Below, piece by piece: positions 7,058 to 15,603 of a stretch of 35,490 bases of DNA. The position numbers and the translations under genes are program-made. The notes below the pieces were generated by a model. It was not told the origin of the DNA and made no database searches. It saw only the letters and a list, made by a program, of their open reading frames with translations. The DNA comes from CAZUZS01 sp964624795 (lineage in GTDB: Bacteria > Calditrichota > Calditrichia > RBG-13-44-9), in NCBI GenBank assembly GCA_964624795.1, contig CAZUZS010000055.1, positions 1 to 35,490 of the forward strand, given 5' to 3'. Each line of letters starts with the position of its first letter. The stretch's first letter is position 1.

Positions 7058-9073
7058 TTACATGGCAGATGGTGGTGCAGGCTCGTCCGGGCTTCCGGCA
7101 TTTTTCAACGGAATCCGAACCAGTACCCATCCCACAATCAGGAACACGAAGAGGGCAGGAATAAACTGCACCATGGATTTCGTCTGGTGGAACACTTCAG
7201 GAACCGGCCACTCCATCAGTGCAAAGAATGCGAATAGAAGTCCGATAAGGGCTTCGCCGGCAATGAGACCGGCGGCTAATAACACCCCGTTGTTCTCCAC
7301 CCTCACTTTCTGTGCGCTGTTAAATTGACGTTTCGCAGCAAATTTGTCCACGATACCGCGAATAAGGCCGCCAATAAAAATGGCGAAGGAAGTTTCCAAC
7401 GGTAGGTACATCCCCACACACACCAGCATGGGGCTTTTTACACGCAACAGAATAAAGGCAATGGCCATCACAAATCCTACGATAATCAGCGGCCATGCCA
7501 TATCGCCGCCCACAATTCCTTTGGCCAGGATTGCCATTAGGCTGGCCTGGGGCGCAGGGTAGGTTTCGCCGCCCAAACCGGCTCCACCCTGGTTAATGTC
7601 TCCTTGGTGGAGAATAAGCAGCGGGAAGAACATTACAGCAGAACCGATTAATACGCCAAAAAGATCGCCGACCTGCATTTTCCAGGGGGTTCCGCCCAGG
7701 AAATGGCCTACTTTTAAATCCTGCAACATCTCGCCGGCAACCGCTGCAGCGACACAAATAACAGCAGCTACACCCAGCACCGCCGCTACTCCGGACATTC
7801 CCTTAACACCCAGCGCAACCATCAGAATAGCTGCCACAATCAGGGTGGAAATGGTGAGTCCCGAGATGGGATTATTGCTGGAGCCGATAAGACCTACCAG
7901 GTAGCCGGAAACTGCCGCAAAGAAAAATCCGGCAATGACCATTACAATCGTTGAAGTAATGGCTGCGCTCAGGTTGCCTGCAAAATAGAGATAAATGAAA
8001 AATGTTGCGATGGTTGCCAAACCAATGCCAATAAAGACCCATTTGAACGGCATATCCTTTTGCGTACGATCTTCGCTGCCGACACCCCCGGCGGCTGCCT
8101 GCTTCACATCGGTGATAGCGCGGCCGAGCCCAGTCGCAAGGCTGTTTCGCATTTTATACAAAGTATAGGCAGCGCTCATTAACATACCGCCAATCGCGAT
8201 GGGACGAACTACGTCCTTCCAGGTATTCACTGCCATGTCAATCCAGGTGGATTCTCCACCGCCAGCGGCAGGTAGTAGTTGTGGGCCTAAAAAATAAAGC
8301 AAAAGCGGTACGAATAATCCCCATGCCAAAAGGCCTCCTGTAAAGTTCAGGGCGGCTAATTCGGGGCCGATAATGTAACCGACGCCCATGTAGGCCGGGC
8401 TGACCCCCGGCGTGCTGATGAGCGCACCACCGCCCGCCTGGGTGCTGGTGCCGCCAATCCCCAGTGTTTTTTGACCAAAATGAATGAATGCCTCGCCTTT
8501 GCTGGCGAATACTTTGAATTCCTTCAGACCCTGGATAAGCGCCCCAAGGCCCATAGCGCCAAACAAAAATTTGGCGCCTGAAACGCCGCTGCGTCCGGCT
8601 TTATGGATTTCCGAAGCTGCAACTGATTCGGGGAACGGGAGTTCTTTGTCCTCGACCATCACCCGGCGCAAAATAGTGACAAACATGATACCAATTATTG
8701 AACCGACAAACATGATCGCCGTAGCTTCGAAATAATGTCTTCCAGTCCAGAAATGTTCCTTCCAATTCCCCACCCCGGCAATCATAAAAGCGGGAATTGT
8801 AAAAATTGCTCCGGCTGCAATGGACTCGCCAATCGACCCAACGGTTCTCGCGATATTCTCTTCCAGAATAGAACCTTTCATCAGACGAAGCAGCGCCATT
8901 CCGATGACGGCAGCAGGGTAGGTTGCAGCAATCGTCATACCTGCTTTCAGACCCAGGTAGGCGTTTGCAGCTCCCAAAATCACAGTCATAAACAGTCCCA
9001 GAATCAATGCTCGAAGTGTAAATTCAGGCATGTCGGTATTCGCGGGAACATAAGGCTTAAATTCTTTACTCAT
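7058..9073 (-). CDS. OPT-family oligopeptide transporter
   Basis: A 671-residue polytopic inner-membrane protein of the oligopeptide transporter (OPT) superfamily, proton-coupled carriers of peptides or metal chelates. The N-terminal signature NAYLGLKAGMTIAATYPAAVI is characteristic of the bacterial OPT branch. Many hydrophobic stretches follow, enough for about 14-16 helices, with glycine-rich loops (GGTSTQAGGGALISTPG). Length is normal for the family. The start is supported by GGAGGT just before the ATG. An intrinsic terminator follows the stop, so it is probably monocistronic. The substrate cannot be told from sequence. Several long antisense open frames across this gene are shadows. Confidence 0.92.
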   Translation of the reverse strand: MSKEFKPYVPANTDMPEFTLRALILGLFMTVILGAANAYLGLKAGMTIAATYPAAVIGMALLRLMKGSILEENIARTVGSIGESIAAGAIFTIPAFMIAGVGNWKEHFWTGRHYFEATAIMFVGSIIGIMFVTILRRVMVEDKELPFPESVAASEIHKAGRSGVSGAKFLFGAMGLGALIQGLKEFKVFASKGEAFIHFGQKTLGIGGTSTQAGGGALISTPGVSPAYMGVGYIIGPELAALNFTGGLLAWGLFVPLLLYFLGPQLLPAAGGGESTWIDMAVNTWKDVVRPIAIGGMLMSAAYTLYKMRNSLATGLGRAITDVKQAAAGGVGSEDRTQKDMPFKWVFIGIGLATIATFFIYLYFAGNLSAAITSTIVMVIAGFFFAAVSGYLVGLIGSSNNPISGLTISTLIVAAILMVALGVKGMSGVAAVLGVAAVICVAAAVAGEMLQDLKVGHFLGGTPWKMQVGDLFGVLIGSAVMFFPLLILHQGDINQGGAGLGGETYPAPQASLMAILAKGIVGGDMAWPLIIVGFVMAIAFILLRVKSPMLVCVGMYLPLETSFAIFIGGLIRGIVDKFAAKRQFNSAQKVRVENNGVLLAAGLIAGEALIGLLFAFFALMEWPVPEVFHQTKSMVQFIPALFVFLIVGWVLVRIPLKNAGSPDEPAPPSAM

Positions 9074-9531
9074 ACCACCTCCATTATTAAATAGCTATAG
9101 GAACAAAGATGTGAGCCAATATAAAAAAGCAGAAGAATTTTCGCAACAAATTAAAAATTAGGGAGAAGAACGATTCCATTTGATTTGAATCGGGAAAAAG
9201 TTGGTCGTAGATTTACCAGACAAAATTGGGAATCCGTGTGGTGAAATTGTGGCAATATTCCGAATTCTTGCATTACTATATTCGATTTGAGATGCAAACA
9301 TTCATGCTGCCGGCAAGACCATGAGGAATGAAGCCGCTTCAAAACCGATAAGTCCTTTGCGATCTGTGGTTGAATCTGTAACTTTGTGTCTGATTTCGCT
9401 TTATAAATGAAGTATTAAAGCCATTTCTAGAAGTGCAACAGGAGTGCTTGTTAGCCAGCTCTTTTTTCTGGACTAATTCTACTGTGATTTCAATCACCCT
9501 GCGATAATGTTAACTTCCTAAATTGAAATCA
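9074..9531. other. Divergent intergenic region upstream of the EPS locus
   Basis: About 460 bases between the transporter (minus) and the first EPS gene (plus); no coding frame is credible on either strand. It must contain both promoters. The palindrome at 9484-9497 is the only strong structured element I can see. I looked for a GG-N10-GC sigma-54 pattern because a sigma-54 activator is encoded at the far end of the locus, and found none. Confidence 0.5.
9484..9497. promoter_or_regulatory. 14-base palindrome before the EPS locus
   Basis: GTGATT and AATCAC are perfect 6-base arms around TC. The dyad ends 34 bases before the proposed start of the first EPS gene, a position suited to a repressor or activator site. 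The regulator is unknown. Confidence 0.35.
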
Positions 9532-10548
9532 ATGGATAATTTAGTGATGAATAAAATCAAGGAAGATGTTGGTAGCGTGAGTAACCAGGCAGAAAGAAAT
9601 AAGATCGTGATTTTGGGTTACAATTCTGCCGGTTTTAATGTCTGTAAGAAGCTCCTCCAACAATCTCCAGAAAAATTCAATGTTGCAGGATTTATTCAGA
9701 TCTACGATCTGATTATCGAGCCTGAAGAGGTAGTCGGACTGCCTCCCAAAATAGGTGATTTATCATCTTTTAACCGGGTTGTCGAAGAGCACAAAATCCG
9801 CCGGGCGATAATTGCTTTAGACCCGGGGGATCTAAGTAAAATTCACGAGGTAATCTCGCTCTGCAAAAGAAATAATCTCCAGTACGATTTGATATCGGAT
9901 TTGTATGATGTCGTTTACGGCCGCGTTTTCGAGCAGATTCTGAAAGATATAAACCGGCCCATTGAGATAAGCTGGCGGCGGTTATTCGACCAGCTTTTCT
10001 CAGTTCCCCTTTTCCTCCTGTTCCTTCCGCTCTGGACGATAATTGCCGTTGCAATAAAACTGGATTCCAAGGGGGCGGTAATTTATTCTCAGGAACGGGT
10101 AGGCAAGAATGGGCGCATTTTCCGGATATTTAAATTCAGATCGATGCGTGCTGACGCCGAGAAATATTCGGGGCCGCAATTGGCGACAGAAAATGACCCG
10201 CGCATTACCCGCATGGGACGATTTATGCGGAAGACCAGGCTGGACGAGATTCCCCAACTGCTGAATGTCGTTATCGGGGATATGAGCGTAATTGGTCCCC
10301 GGCCGGAACGGCCATATTTTGTTGAAAAGTATAAGAAAGAAATTCCGTTTTATGTGAACCGTCTGCGTGTAAAACCAGGTGTTACCGGTCTTGCCCAGGT
10401 GGAAGCCGGGTACGATGAAAGCCTGGAAGATGTGCGGGAAAAATTAAAATATGATCTGAATTATATAGAGAACAGGCGATCATTCTGGGTGAATGTGAAG
10501 ATTCTTCTGAAGACCTGTTGGGTCGTCTTTTCGGCACAAGGCATGTGA
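9532..10548 (+). CDS. Polyprenyl-phosphate sugar-1-phosphate transferase (EPS priming enzyme)
   Basis: A 338-residue priming enzyme expected to transfer a sugar-1-phosphate from a nucleotide sugar to undecaprenyl phosphate at the inner membrane, starting the repeat unit. The N-terminal Rossmann-like CoA-binding domain (about 15-140, ILGYNSAGFNVCKKLL) is followed by one hydrophobic segment (about 155-178) and the catalytic domain. That domain has YSQERVGKNGRIFRIFKFRSM, the KTRLDEIPQLLNV motif, SVIGPRPERPYF and PGVTGLAQ. WbaP/CpsE-type relatives have about 450-480 residues with four or five N-terminal membrane helices; these are missing here, and an in-frame stop at 9511-9513 rules out a simple extension. 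ATG 9532 is chosen; TTG 9523 and ATG 9547 are alternatives, and none has a good ribosome-binding site. Confidence 0.9.
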   Translation: MDNLVMNKIKEDVGSVSNQAERNKIVILGYNSAGFNVCKKLLQQSPEKFNVAGFIQIYDLIIEPEEVVGLPPKIGDLSSFNRVVEEHKIRRAIIALDPGDLSKIHEVISLCKRNNLQYDLISDLYDVVYGRVFEQILKDINRPIEISWRRLFDQLFSVPLFLLFLPLWTIIAVAIKLDSKGAVIYSQERVGKNGRIFRIFKFRSMRADAEKYSGPQLATENDPRITRMGRFMRKTRLDEIPQLLNVVIGDMSVIGPRPERPYFVEKYKKEIPFYVNRLRVKPGVTGLAQVEAGYDESLEDVREKLKYDLNYIENRRSFWVNVKILLKTCWVVFSAQGM

Positions 10549-10553
10549 TTATA

Positions 10554-11408
10554 ATGCAAAATATTCTTTCCTTCGATATAGAAGAGTGGTTCCATCCCGA
10601 AATCTTTAATGGCAGGTTTTCCCCGGAAAATCCGAGTAATTTCCCCGCCACCGTTGAGCGTAATGTCGATAAAATACTCGCGATTCTGCAAAAATCGAAT
10701 TCAGAGGCAACTTTCTTTATATTGGGCTGGGTGGCAGAAAATTATCCGAAATTGATCTCCGCCATTGAAGCGGAAGGCCACGAAATTGCAAGCCACGGAT
10801 ATTCGCACAGGATGATCACACAGATGGAGCCGGAGGAATTTGAGCAGGATCTGGAGCGATCCTTGACGATATTAAACAGCATTGTCAGAAAACCGGTGGT
10901 GGGCTTTCGTGCCCCAACTTTTTCGATTGTGGAAAGCACGCGTTGGGCGCTTCCTATAATGTCCCGGCTTGGTATTCAATATGATTCGTCTGTCTTCCCG
11001 ATTTATCACGATCGTTACGGAATGCCTGATTCTCCCCGTCATCCGTATATCATTTATGAAAATCTCGGAAAGAGAATCGTTGAATTCCCTATGACCACCG
11101 TCAATTTTTTTGGCATGCGATTTCCGGTTGGGGGCGGTGGTTATCTGCGTCTATACCCCTTTTCTCTTACCAAACTATTCTTAGGCAGGTCGCAAAAACG
11201 CAACCAACAGATCATCTTTTATGCGCATCCCTGGGAGTTTGATGAAAATCTTCCACGTGTAGGTCTTTCGTTCTTGTCAACATTGCGGCATTACAGCGGG
11301 ATAAAGAAAATGGACCAAAGACTACAATTTTTGCTTCAAAATTTTTCCTTTACTTCTTTCAAGAATTGTCTGGCAGAAAACCCTGTATTCGATCACTATC
11401 TTCCATAA
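10554..11408 (+). CDS. Polysaccharide deacetylase, XrtA-locus type (DUF3473)
   Basis: A 284-residue NodB-fold polysaccharide deacetylase of the subgroup found in XrtA/PEP-CTERM EPS loci, recognised by its opening (LSFDIEEWFHPEIF) and a C-terminal DUF3473-like part (GGGGYLRLYP, YAHPWEFD). The metal and catalytic residues are present: D8 in FDIE, and H81 and H85 in SHGYSH. The RAPTFS motif follows. It would remove N-acetyl groups from the lipid-linked or nascent polymer. No signal peptide is seen. The ATG at 10554 is five bases after the previous stop; a TTG at 10518 would add 12 residues and overlap the preceding gene. It probably shares a transcript with the priming enzyme. Confidence 0.87.
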   Translation: MQNILSFDIEEWFHPEIFNGRFSPENPSNFPATVERNVDKILAILQKSNSEATFFILGWVAENYPKLISAIEAEGHEIASHGYSHRMITQMEPEEFEQDLERSLTILNSIVRKPVVGFRAPTFSIVESTRWALPIMSRLGIQYDSSVFPIYHDRYGMPDSPRHPYIIYENLGKRIVEFPMTTVNFFGMRFPVGGGGYLRLYPFSLTKLFLGRSQKRNQQIIFYAHPWEFDENLPRVGLSFLSTLRHYSGIKKMDQRLQFLLQNFSFTSFKNCLAENPVFDHYLP

Positions 11409-11483
11409 AATTACTACAAAATAAAAGTTGAGAGCAATCACACTTTAAATCATCGAATGGTTTAGATTTCTGATATTGTATTG

Positions 11484-11500
11484 AACAAACTTAGTTTGTT
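11484..11500. repeat. AT-rich palindrome upstream of the STAS gene
   Basis: AACAAAC, then TTA, then GTTTGTT: a 17-base perfect dyad in the 210-base gap before the STAS gene, about 120 bases from its start. It is not followed by a T-run on the plus strand, so it is more operator-like than terminator-like. It may mark a promoter for the second part of the EPS locus. Confidence 0.35.
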
Positions 11501-11619
11501 GAATAAAAAAGAGTTGTCTCATGACGATAGTACTACAGAAAACGATGAAAATAAAATGTGTTTTGCATAATACTGATGTTCAATAACTCATTCAGGCAGA
11601 AACAATGGCAGGTTAATCA

Positions 11620-12444
11620 ATGGATAGAGACGGCATAAAAATAGAGTCTAACTTTGTCGATGACGAGGGGAAATATCTGAACATCGAGCTTGGGGGATAT
11701 GTTGACCAGGCGAATGTTTACCATTTGCAGCGGGTAATCACCGATTCCCTTCGCGCGGAGATTTATAACGTGATATTTGACCTCAAAAACCTGGTATATA
11801 TGAGTAGTGCGGGTTGGGGTGTAATTATTGGTGAGATCAAAAGATTTCGCGAGCAGGGTGGCGATATTAAGTTGGCTAATATGCCCCTCAATATCTATGA
11901 AGTATATCAAATGCTGGAATTTTATCACATAATTAATGATTACCCTTCGGTGCAGGAGGCGTATAGCAGCTTTCTGGGCAGAAAAACCATAAAAGAAACC
12001 AAGAAAAAATCAAGTTCCAAAGAGGAGTCTTCCCCTATGCACTCCAAGGATGAAAGTAATGAAGACAGGGAAATCAATATCGTTTCCGGAAATGGCAGGA
12101 CGGAGGATGCCGAAACCTTCGTCGATAGATTCTCGATGGATATATCAGATATCCTGGAAGGCACCGATGATGAGGTGAGCCAGAGAGATGTTAATGTTAA
12201 GAGAGTGGATTATATCCCGGTTGCTTTGGAAGATACCGCTAATGTGACAAATTTGCCACTTGCCGAAAAGGTCAAGAAAATTGTTTCCCAGCGCCCTTAT
12301 GTAGGACTTTTCCAGATCAAGAGAATATTGCGCCACAATGATTTTGGAAACACCAAGGTTGGTTTGTTGAAGCTGCGAAAATTATTGAAAGAGTTGGATC
12401 TGGATTCTAAAGAGAAGAGATTTCGTTTTTATCGTTCTTGCTGA
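11620..12444 (+). CDS. STAS-domain protein with unrecognised C-terminal domain
   Basis: A 274-residue soluble protein. Residues about 5-115 form a STAS domain like anti-sigma-factor antagonists: GGYVDQANVYHLQRVI, then IFDLKNLVYMSSAGWGVIIGEIKRF. S63 aligns with the serine phosphorylated in SpoIIAA/RsbV proteins, but the preceding aspartate of DSSG is methionine here. A charged, serine-rich linker (about 122-190) joins a basic helical C-terminal domain (about 205-274, LFQIKRILRHNDFGNTKVGL) that I do not recognise; it could be a small winged helix. A partner-switching role in controlling EPS synthesis is inferred from its place just before the Wza/Wzc genes. The next gene follows after 18 bases. 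Confidence 0.75.
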   Translation: MDRDGIKIESNFVDDEGKYLNIELGGYVDQANVYHLQRVITDSLRAEIYNVIFDLKNLVYMSSAGWGVIIGEIKRFREQGGDIKLANMPLNIYEVYQMLEFYHIINDYPSVQEAYSSFLGRKTIKETKKKSSSKEESSPMHSKDESNEDREINIVSGNGRTEDAETFVDRFSMDISDILEGTDDEVSQRDVNVKRVDYIPVALEDTANVTNLPLAEKVKKIVSQRPYVGLFQIKRILRHNDFGNTKVGLLKLRKLLKELDLDSKEKRFRFYRSC

Positions 12445-12450
12445 ATAAAT

Positions 12451-12465
12451 AAGGAGGTCATTTTG
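12451..12465 (+). promoter_or_regulatory. Strong ribosome-binding site deciding a TTG start
   Basis: AAGGAGGT (12451-12458) sits five bases before TTG at 12463. No ATG lies early in the frame, and the signal peptide begins immediately after the TTG, so this site fixes the start of the export-protein gene. Confidence 0.75.
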
Positions 12466-13212
12466 TCATTTGAATTCGAACACAATCCGGTAGCCAAGCC
12501 GATTATCATATTGCTTCTGGGGCTGATGTTTTTGCACCCTTATCCTGGATTTGCGCAAAAACAGGAACCCAAAACCACCCAAAATGAAGTCAGCAGCACC
12601 CCGCAAACTGTCGGTGAAAAGCAAGACTCTCCATTTCACCCTGGCGATGGGATTGAAGTGACGGTGTTTCCGGATACGTCTTCTCTGTTGAACAAGGTAT
12701 ATCCTATAGATGATCGGGGTTATGTGCTGATGCCCGTTGCCGGGAAGGTGCAGGTGAGCAATATATCCCAAGACAGTTTGGTAAATTTTATCCTGAATAA
12801 ATACAAAGAATACCTGCGATATCCTTATGTTCAGGTTCGTCCCATGATGCGAGTCAGCGTGCTGGGAGGGGTTACCAATCCCGGCTTCTATTATATCGAT
12901 CCTGACCGATCTCTCTGGGATCTGATTTATGAGACCGGGGGTACCCTCAAGGAAGACGGGCTGAAAAAAATGCGCTGGGAACGCAGCCGCAAGACGGTAT
13001 CGGATAACCTGATCCCGTATTTGCAGAATGGTAGCTCGCTTCAGCATATTGGTGTGAAATCGGGAGACCAGATCTGGGTTCCTTCTCCTACCGCCAGAAC
13101 CTGGTTCGATACGGTAAGAGATTTGTTACCGGTAGTAACAGTCTTAACGAGCGTTTGGCTCATTTATTGGACTTATCAACGCGATCAGTATCGCATAAGC
13201 AACGGTCAGTAA
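12463..13212 (+). CDS. Wza-like polysaccharide export protein
   Basis: A 249-residue polysaccharide biosynthesis/export protein. A signal peptide (about 1-31, ending PGFA) precedes a charged linker, a Poly_export domain (about 54-130, HPGDGIEVTVFP to YPYVQVRP) and an SLBB-like domain (about 131-210, SVLGGVTNPGFYYIDP). A hydrophobic helix (about 222-240) and a short charged tail follow. In the Wzx/Wzy pathway this protein forms the outer-membrane export channel with the Wzc-like co-polymerase, encoded next. Unlike E. coli Wza there is no lipobox cysteine at the signal-peptide end, so it is not an obvious lipoprotein. Anchoring may rely on the C-terminal helix. The start is TTG with a strong ribosome-binding site. 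The gap to the Wzc-like gene is 25 bases. Confidence 0.88.
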   Translation: MSFEFEHNPVAKPIIILLLGLMFLHPYPGFAQKQEPKTTQNEVSSTPQTVGEKQDSPFHPGDGIEVTVFPDTSSLLNKVYPIDDRGYVLMPVAGKVQVSNISQDSLVNFILNKYKEYLRYPYVQVRPMMRVSVLGGVTNPGFYYIDPDRSLWDLIYETGGTLKEDGLKKMRWERSRKTVSDNLIPYLQNGSSLQHIGVKSGDQIWVPSPTARTWFDTVRDLLPVVTVLTSVWLIYWTYQRDQYRISNGQ

Positions 13213-13237
13213 TAAAAATAAGTGAAGGAATGAAGTT

Positions 13238-15592
13238 ATGGCGCAAAAACCTGTAGCCGGAGCACAATCGAATATTCAAAACGAATTTGAACTCAAGAAA
13301 TATATTAAACTGCTGCTTAAAAGGAAAAAACTGATTGTCGCGACTGCCTTTGCTTTTCTGTTGGTCTGGGCGGTTTATGTGTACAAATTTAAAAGCACTC
13401 CCCTCTATGAAACCCGCGTCACGCTTGCTTTTGAGGATCCGCGACAGATGGGCGATATCAATGAGGTTCGGGGAAAATCCAATAAAGAAAATGAAAGTAC
13501 TGCCAGCCTCATCAAAACGCGGGTTTTGCTTGCCAATGTCATAAAGGAACTCAACCTTAATTTTTCTATCATCAACGAGAATTTAACCAAAGACGAAGCT
13601 GTAAAATATTTGCATTTGGGCGATGCAAGTATGAGCGGTATCTACAAGCTAAAAATAGACAAAGGTAAAGGTAGACTTTTTTATGCAAATCCGCAAGAGG
13701 ATGTTGGCGAGAAAAAAATATTAGAGATAAATGCCGGAGATACTGTAACCGTTAATGATATTAAACTTTTGCCCGACTGGGAATTACTGAAATCGAAAGG
13801 GATCAAAACCCTGGAATTTCAGATTCGGGATATGGACCGCAGCATCGAGAATCTGCGAAATAAACTCGGTTATTCGATGGATCGGAATCGGGTCATCCTC
13901 AACGCCACGGTGCGGGACAAGAACCCGGAGTGGGCGGCCAAGATAGCAAATACAGTTGCACGCGAATTCGTCGCATTCAATTTATCTATGAAAAGGCGGC
14001 GCACTGAGGAAGTGCTGCAAATATTGGACAATCAGTTGAAAATCGCGCAGAGCGAGCTTGATAAATCCAATTCAAAATTAAAGACGTTTAAAGAAGCCAA
14101 TCCCTGGGTAAGCATCAGCAACGATGCCAATTTGCCGCTGACGCAAATAACCTCACTCGGCAACCAGGCGAACCAGATTAATATCAAGATTTCAGATATC
14201 AAAGATTTGAGGCATCGCATCACCAATACCTCAGATTTTGACAGCAAATTGGCAATAGAGCGAGAACTTTTAACCTACCTTACTTCTGAAAGCATGCCTA
14301 CCGCCCCGGCGCTGGAAACTGAGCTCGTTCAATTGAATACGGAAAGAACAAGTATTTTGGGTAAATATTCGTCGGAGCATCCGATTGTAAAAGAAAATAT
14401 CCGAAAATTCAACGCTTTGTTTTCCAAAATTGATGAAGCAGCAAAAAGCTATGTAAGTTCTCAGGAATCTCAGAAGAATCAACTCAATGCCCAGGTAAAA
14501 GTCGAAAAATATAAATTGTCGAGTTTGCCAAGCAAAGAGCTTGAATTGGCCGAATTAGTGCGGAACAGAGATGTGAAAGAAAACCTGTATTCCACGGTTT
14601 TTACTCGCTACAACCAGGCTAAAATTGCCAACGAGGTTGAGGTAAGCGATGTATTTATAATTGATGAGGCTGCTCCGCCCCAAAGATACGGGCAGTTGAC
14701 CTTCTTCCTGCAAAATATTATGCTGGGAGTGATAATCGGGCTTGCACTCGGCGTCGGGATGGCATTTGCGGTTGAGTTCTTTGACAAGACAGTACAAGAT
14801 GCGGACGAGTTGCAGAAAAGATTGCAGATTCCCATTGTCGGGAGTATTCCTGCCATCGAGGTGAAAGAAGCCAACCTGGAAGATGTTGAAGATGAATTGC
14901 CAAAACAGGATACCAAGCTTGTAACCCTCGATTATTCGCCCACAATCGCTTCGGAAGCCTACCGGGAATTGCGAACCAAGGTGCTCTTCAAAAATCAAAA
15001 TGAAGAACTTGGCGTACTTCTGATTACAAGCCTGGGACCGGGAGAGGGGAAATCGTTGACCTCAGCAAACCTGGCAATTACAATTGCGCAGCAGAAAATC
15101 CCAACCCTCCTGATCGACGGCGATTTGAGAAGGGGTGTCCTGCACAATGAGTTTGGCTGCAAAAAACGACCCGGTCTTTCGGATTTTCTGAAAAGCATGG
15201 CCACGGTCGACCAGGATAATCTGAGCAAAGTGATCCAGCAAACGACGGTTCCGAATTTATTCTTGCTGAGCTCCGGTTCACAAATTCCGAATCCTACCGA
15301 AATGATTGGCTCGGTTCGAATGAGAGAAATTGTACGTGTACTTCGGAGCAGATTTGGGATGATCATAATTGATTCTGCTCCCCTCCAGGCCTCCTCAGAT
15401 GCAGCCGTGCTTGCGAATGTCACGGATAAAGTCATGTTAATTATAAAAGCCGGTTATACCAATGTGGAAATGCTGGGGGATAAGATTCGGGAGTACCAGA
15501 TAATCCAGGAGAAGCTAATCGGAGTGGTACTTAATGGAATTAAGGTCAATTTGAAGAAAGCATATTATAAATATTCCTACTATAATTATTAG
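13238..15592 (+). CDS. Wzc-like chain-length regulator with tyrosine autokinase domain
   Basis: A 784-residue inner-membrane polysaccharide co-polymerase fused to a BY-kinase, as in proteobacterial Wzc. The Wzz domain begins at about residue 18, with the first membrane helix at about 33-50. A long periplasmic coiled-coil region follows, then a GNVR-like segment (LPSKELELAELVRNRDVKENLY) and the second helix at about 487-512. The cytoplasmic kinase has Walker A (G600-S606, K605), Walker A' (D627 and D629 in LLIDGDLRR) and Walker B (D712 in IIIDSAP). The C-terminus is a tyrosine cluster (KAYYKYSYYNY), six tyrosines in the last nine residues, the expected autophosphorylation tail. It sets polymer length and couples synthesis to the export protein upstream. 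Confidence 0.94.
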   Translation: MAQKPVAGAQSNIQNEFELKKYIKLLLKRKKLIVATAFAFLLVWAVYVYKFKSTPLYETRVTLAFEDPRQMGDINEVRGKSNKENESTASLIKTRVLLANVIKELNLNFSIINENLTKDEAVKYLHLGDASMSGIYKLKIDKGKGRLFYANPQEDVGEKKILEINAGDTVTVNDIKLLPDWELLKSKGIKTLEFQIRDMDRSIENLRNKLGYSMDRNRVILNATVRDKNPEWAAKIANTVAREFVAFNLSMKRRRTEEVLQILDNQLKIAQSELDKSNSKLKTFKEANPWVSISNDANLPLTQITSLGNQANQINIKISDIKDLRHRITNTSDFDSKLAIERELLTYLTSESMPTAPALETELVQLNTERTSILGKYSSEHPIVKENIRKFNALFSKIDEAAKSYVSSQESQKNQLNAQVKVEKYKLSSLPSKELELAELVRNRDVKENLYSTVFTRYNQAKIANEVEVSDVFIIDEAAPPQRYGQLTFFLQNIMLGVIIGLALGVGMAFAVEFFDKTVQDADELQKRLQIPIVGSIPAIEVKEANLEDVEDELPKQDTKLVTLDYSPTIASEAYRELRTKVLFKNQNEELGVLLITSLGPGEGKSLTSANLAITIAQQKIPTLLIDGDLRRGVLHNEFGCKKRPGLSDFLKSMATVDQDNLSKVIQQTTVPNLFLLSSGSQIPNPTEMIGSVRMREIVRVLRSRFGMIIIDSAPLQASSDAAVLANVTDKVMLIIKAGYTNVEMLGDKIREYQIIQEKLIGVVLNGIKVNLKKAYYKYSYYNY

Positions 15593-15603
15593 GATTTATC
15601 AAA

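Noticed and set aside
8484..9094. Long open frames antisense to the OPT transporter
   Set aside because: They are shadows of a well-supported coding frame and show no domain features.
9074..9531. Sigma-54 promoter (GG-N10-GC) ahead of the EPS locus
   Set aside because: No match was found by eye in this gap or in the gaps at 11409-11619, 17809-18067 and 20651-20810; one GG-N9-GC near 17950 has wrong spacing.
11484..11500. Reading the AT-rich palindrome as an intrinsic terminator of the deacetylase gene
   Set aside because: The stem contains only two G-C pairs and is followed by GAATAAAAAA on the plus strand, not a T-run.
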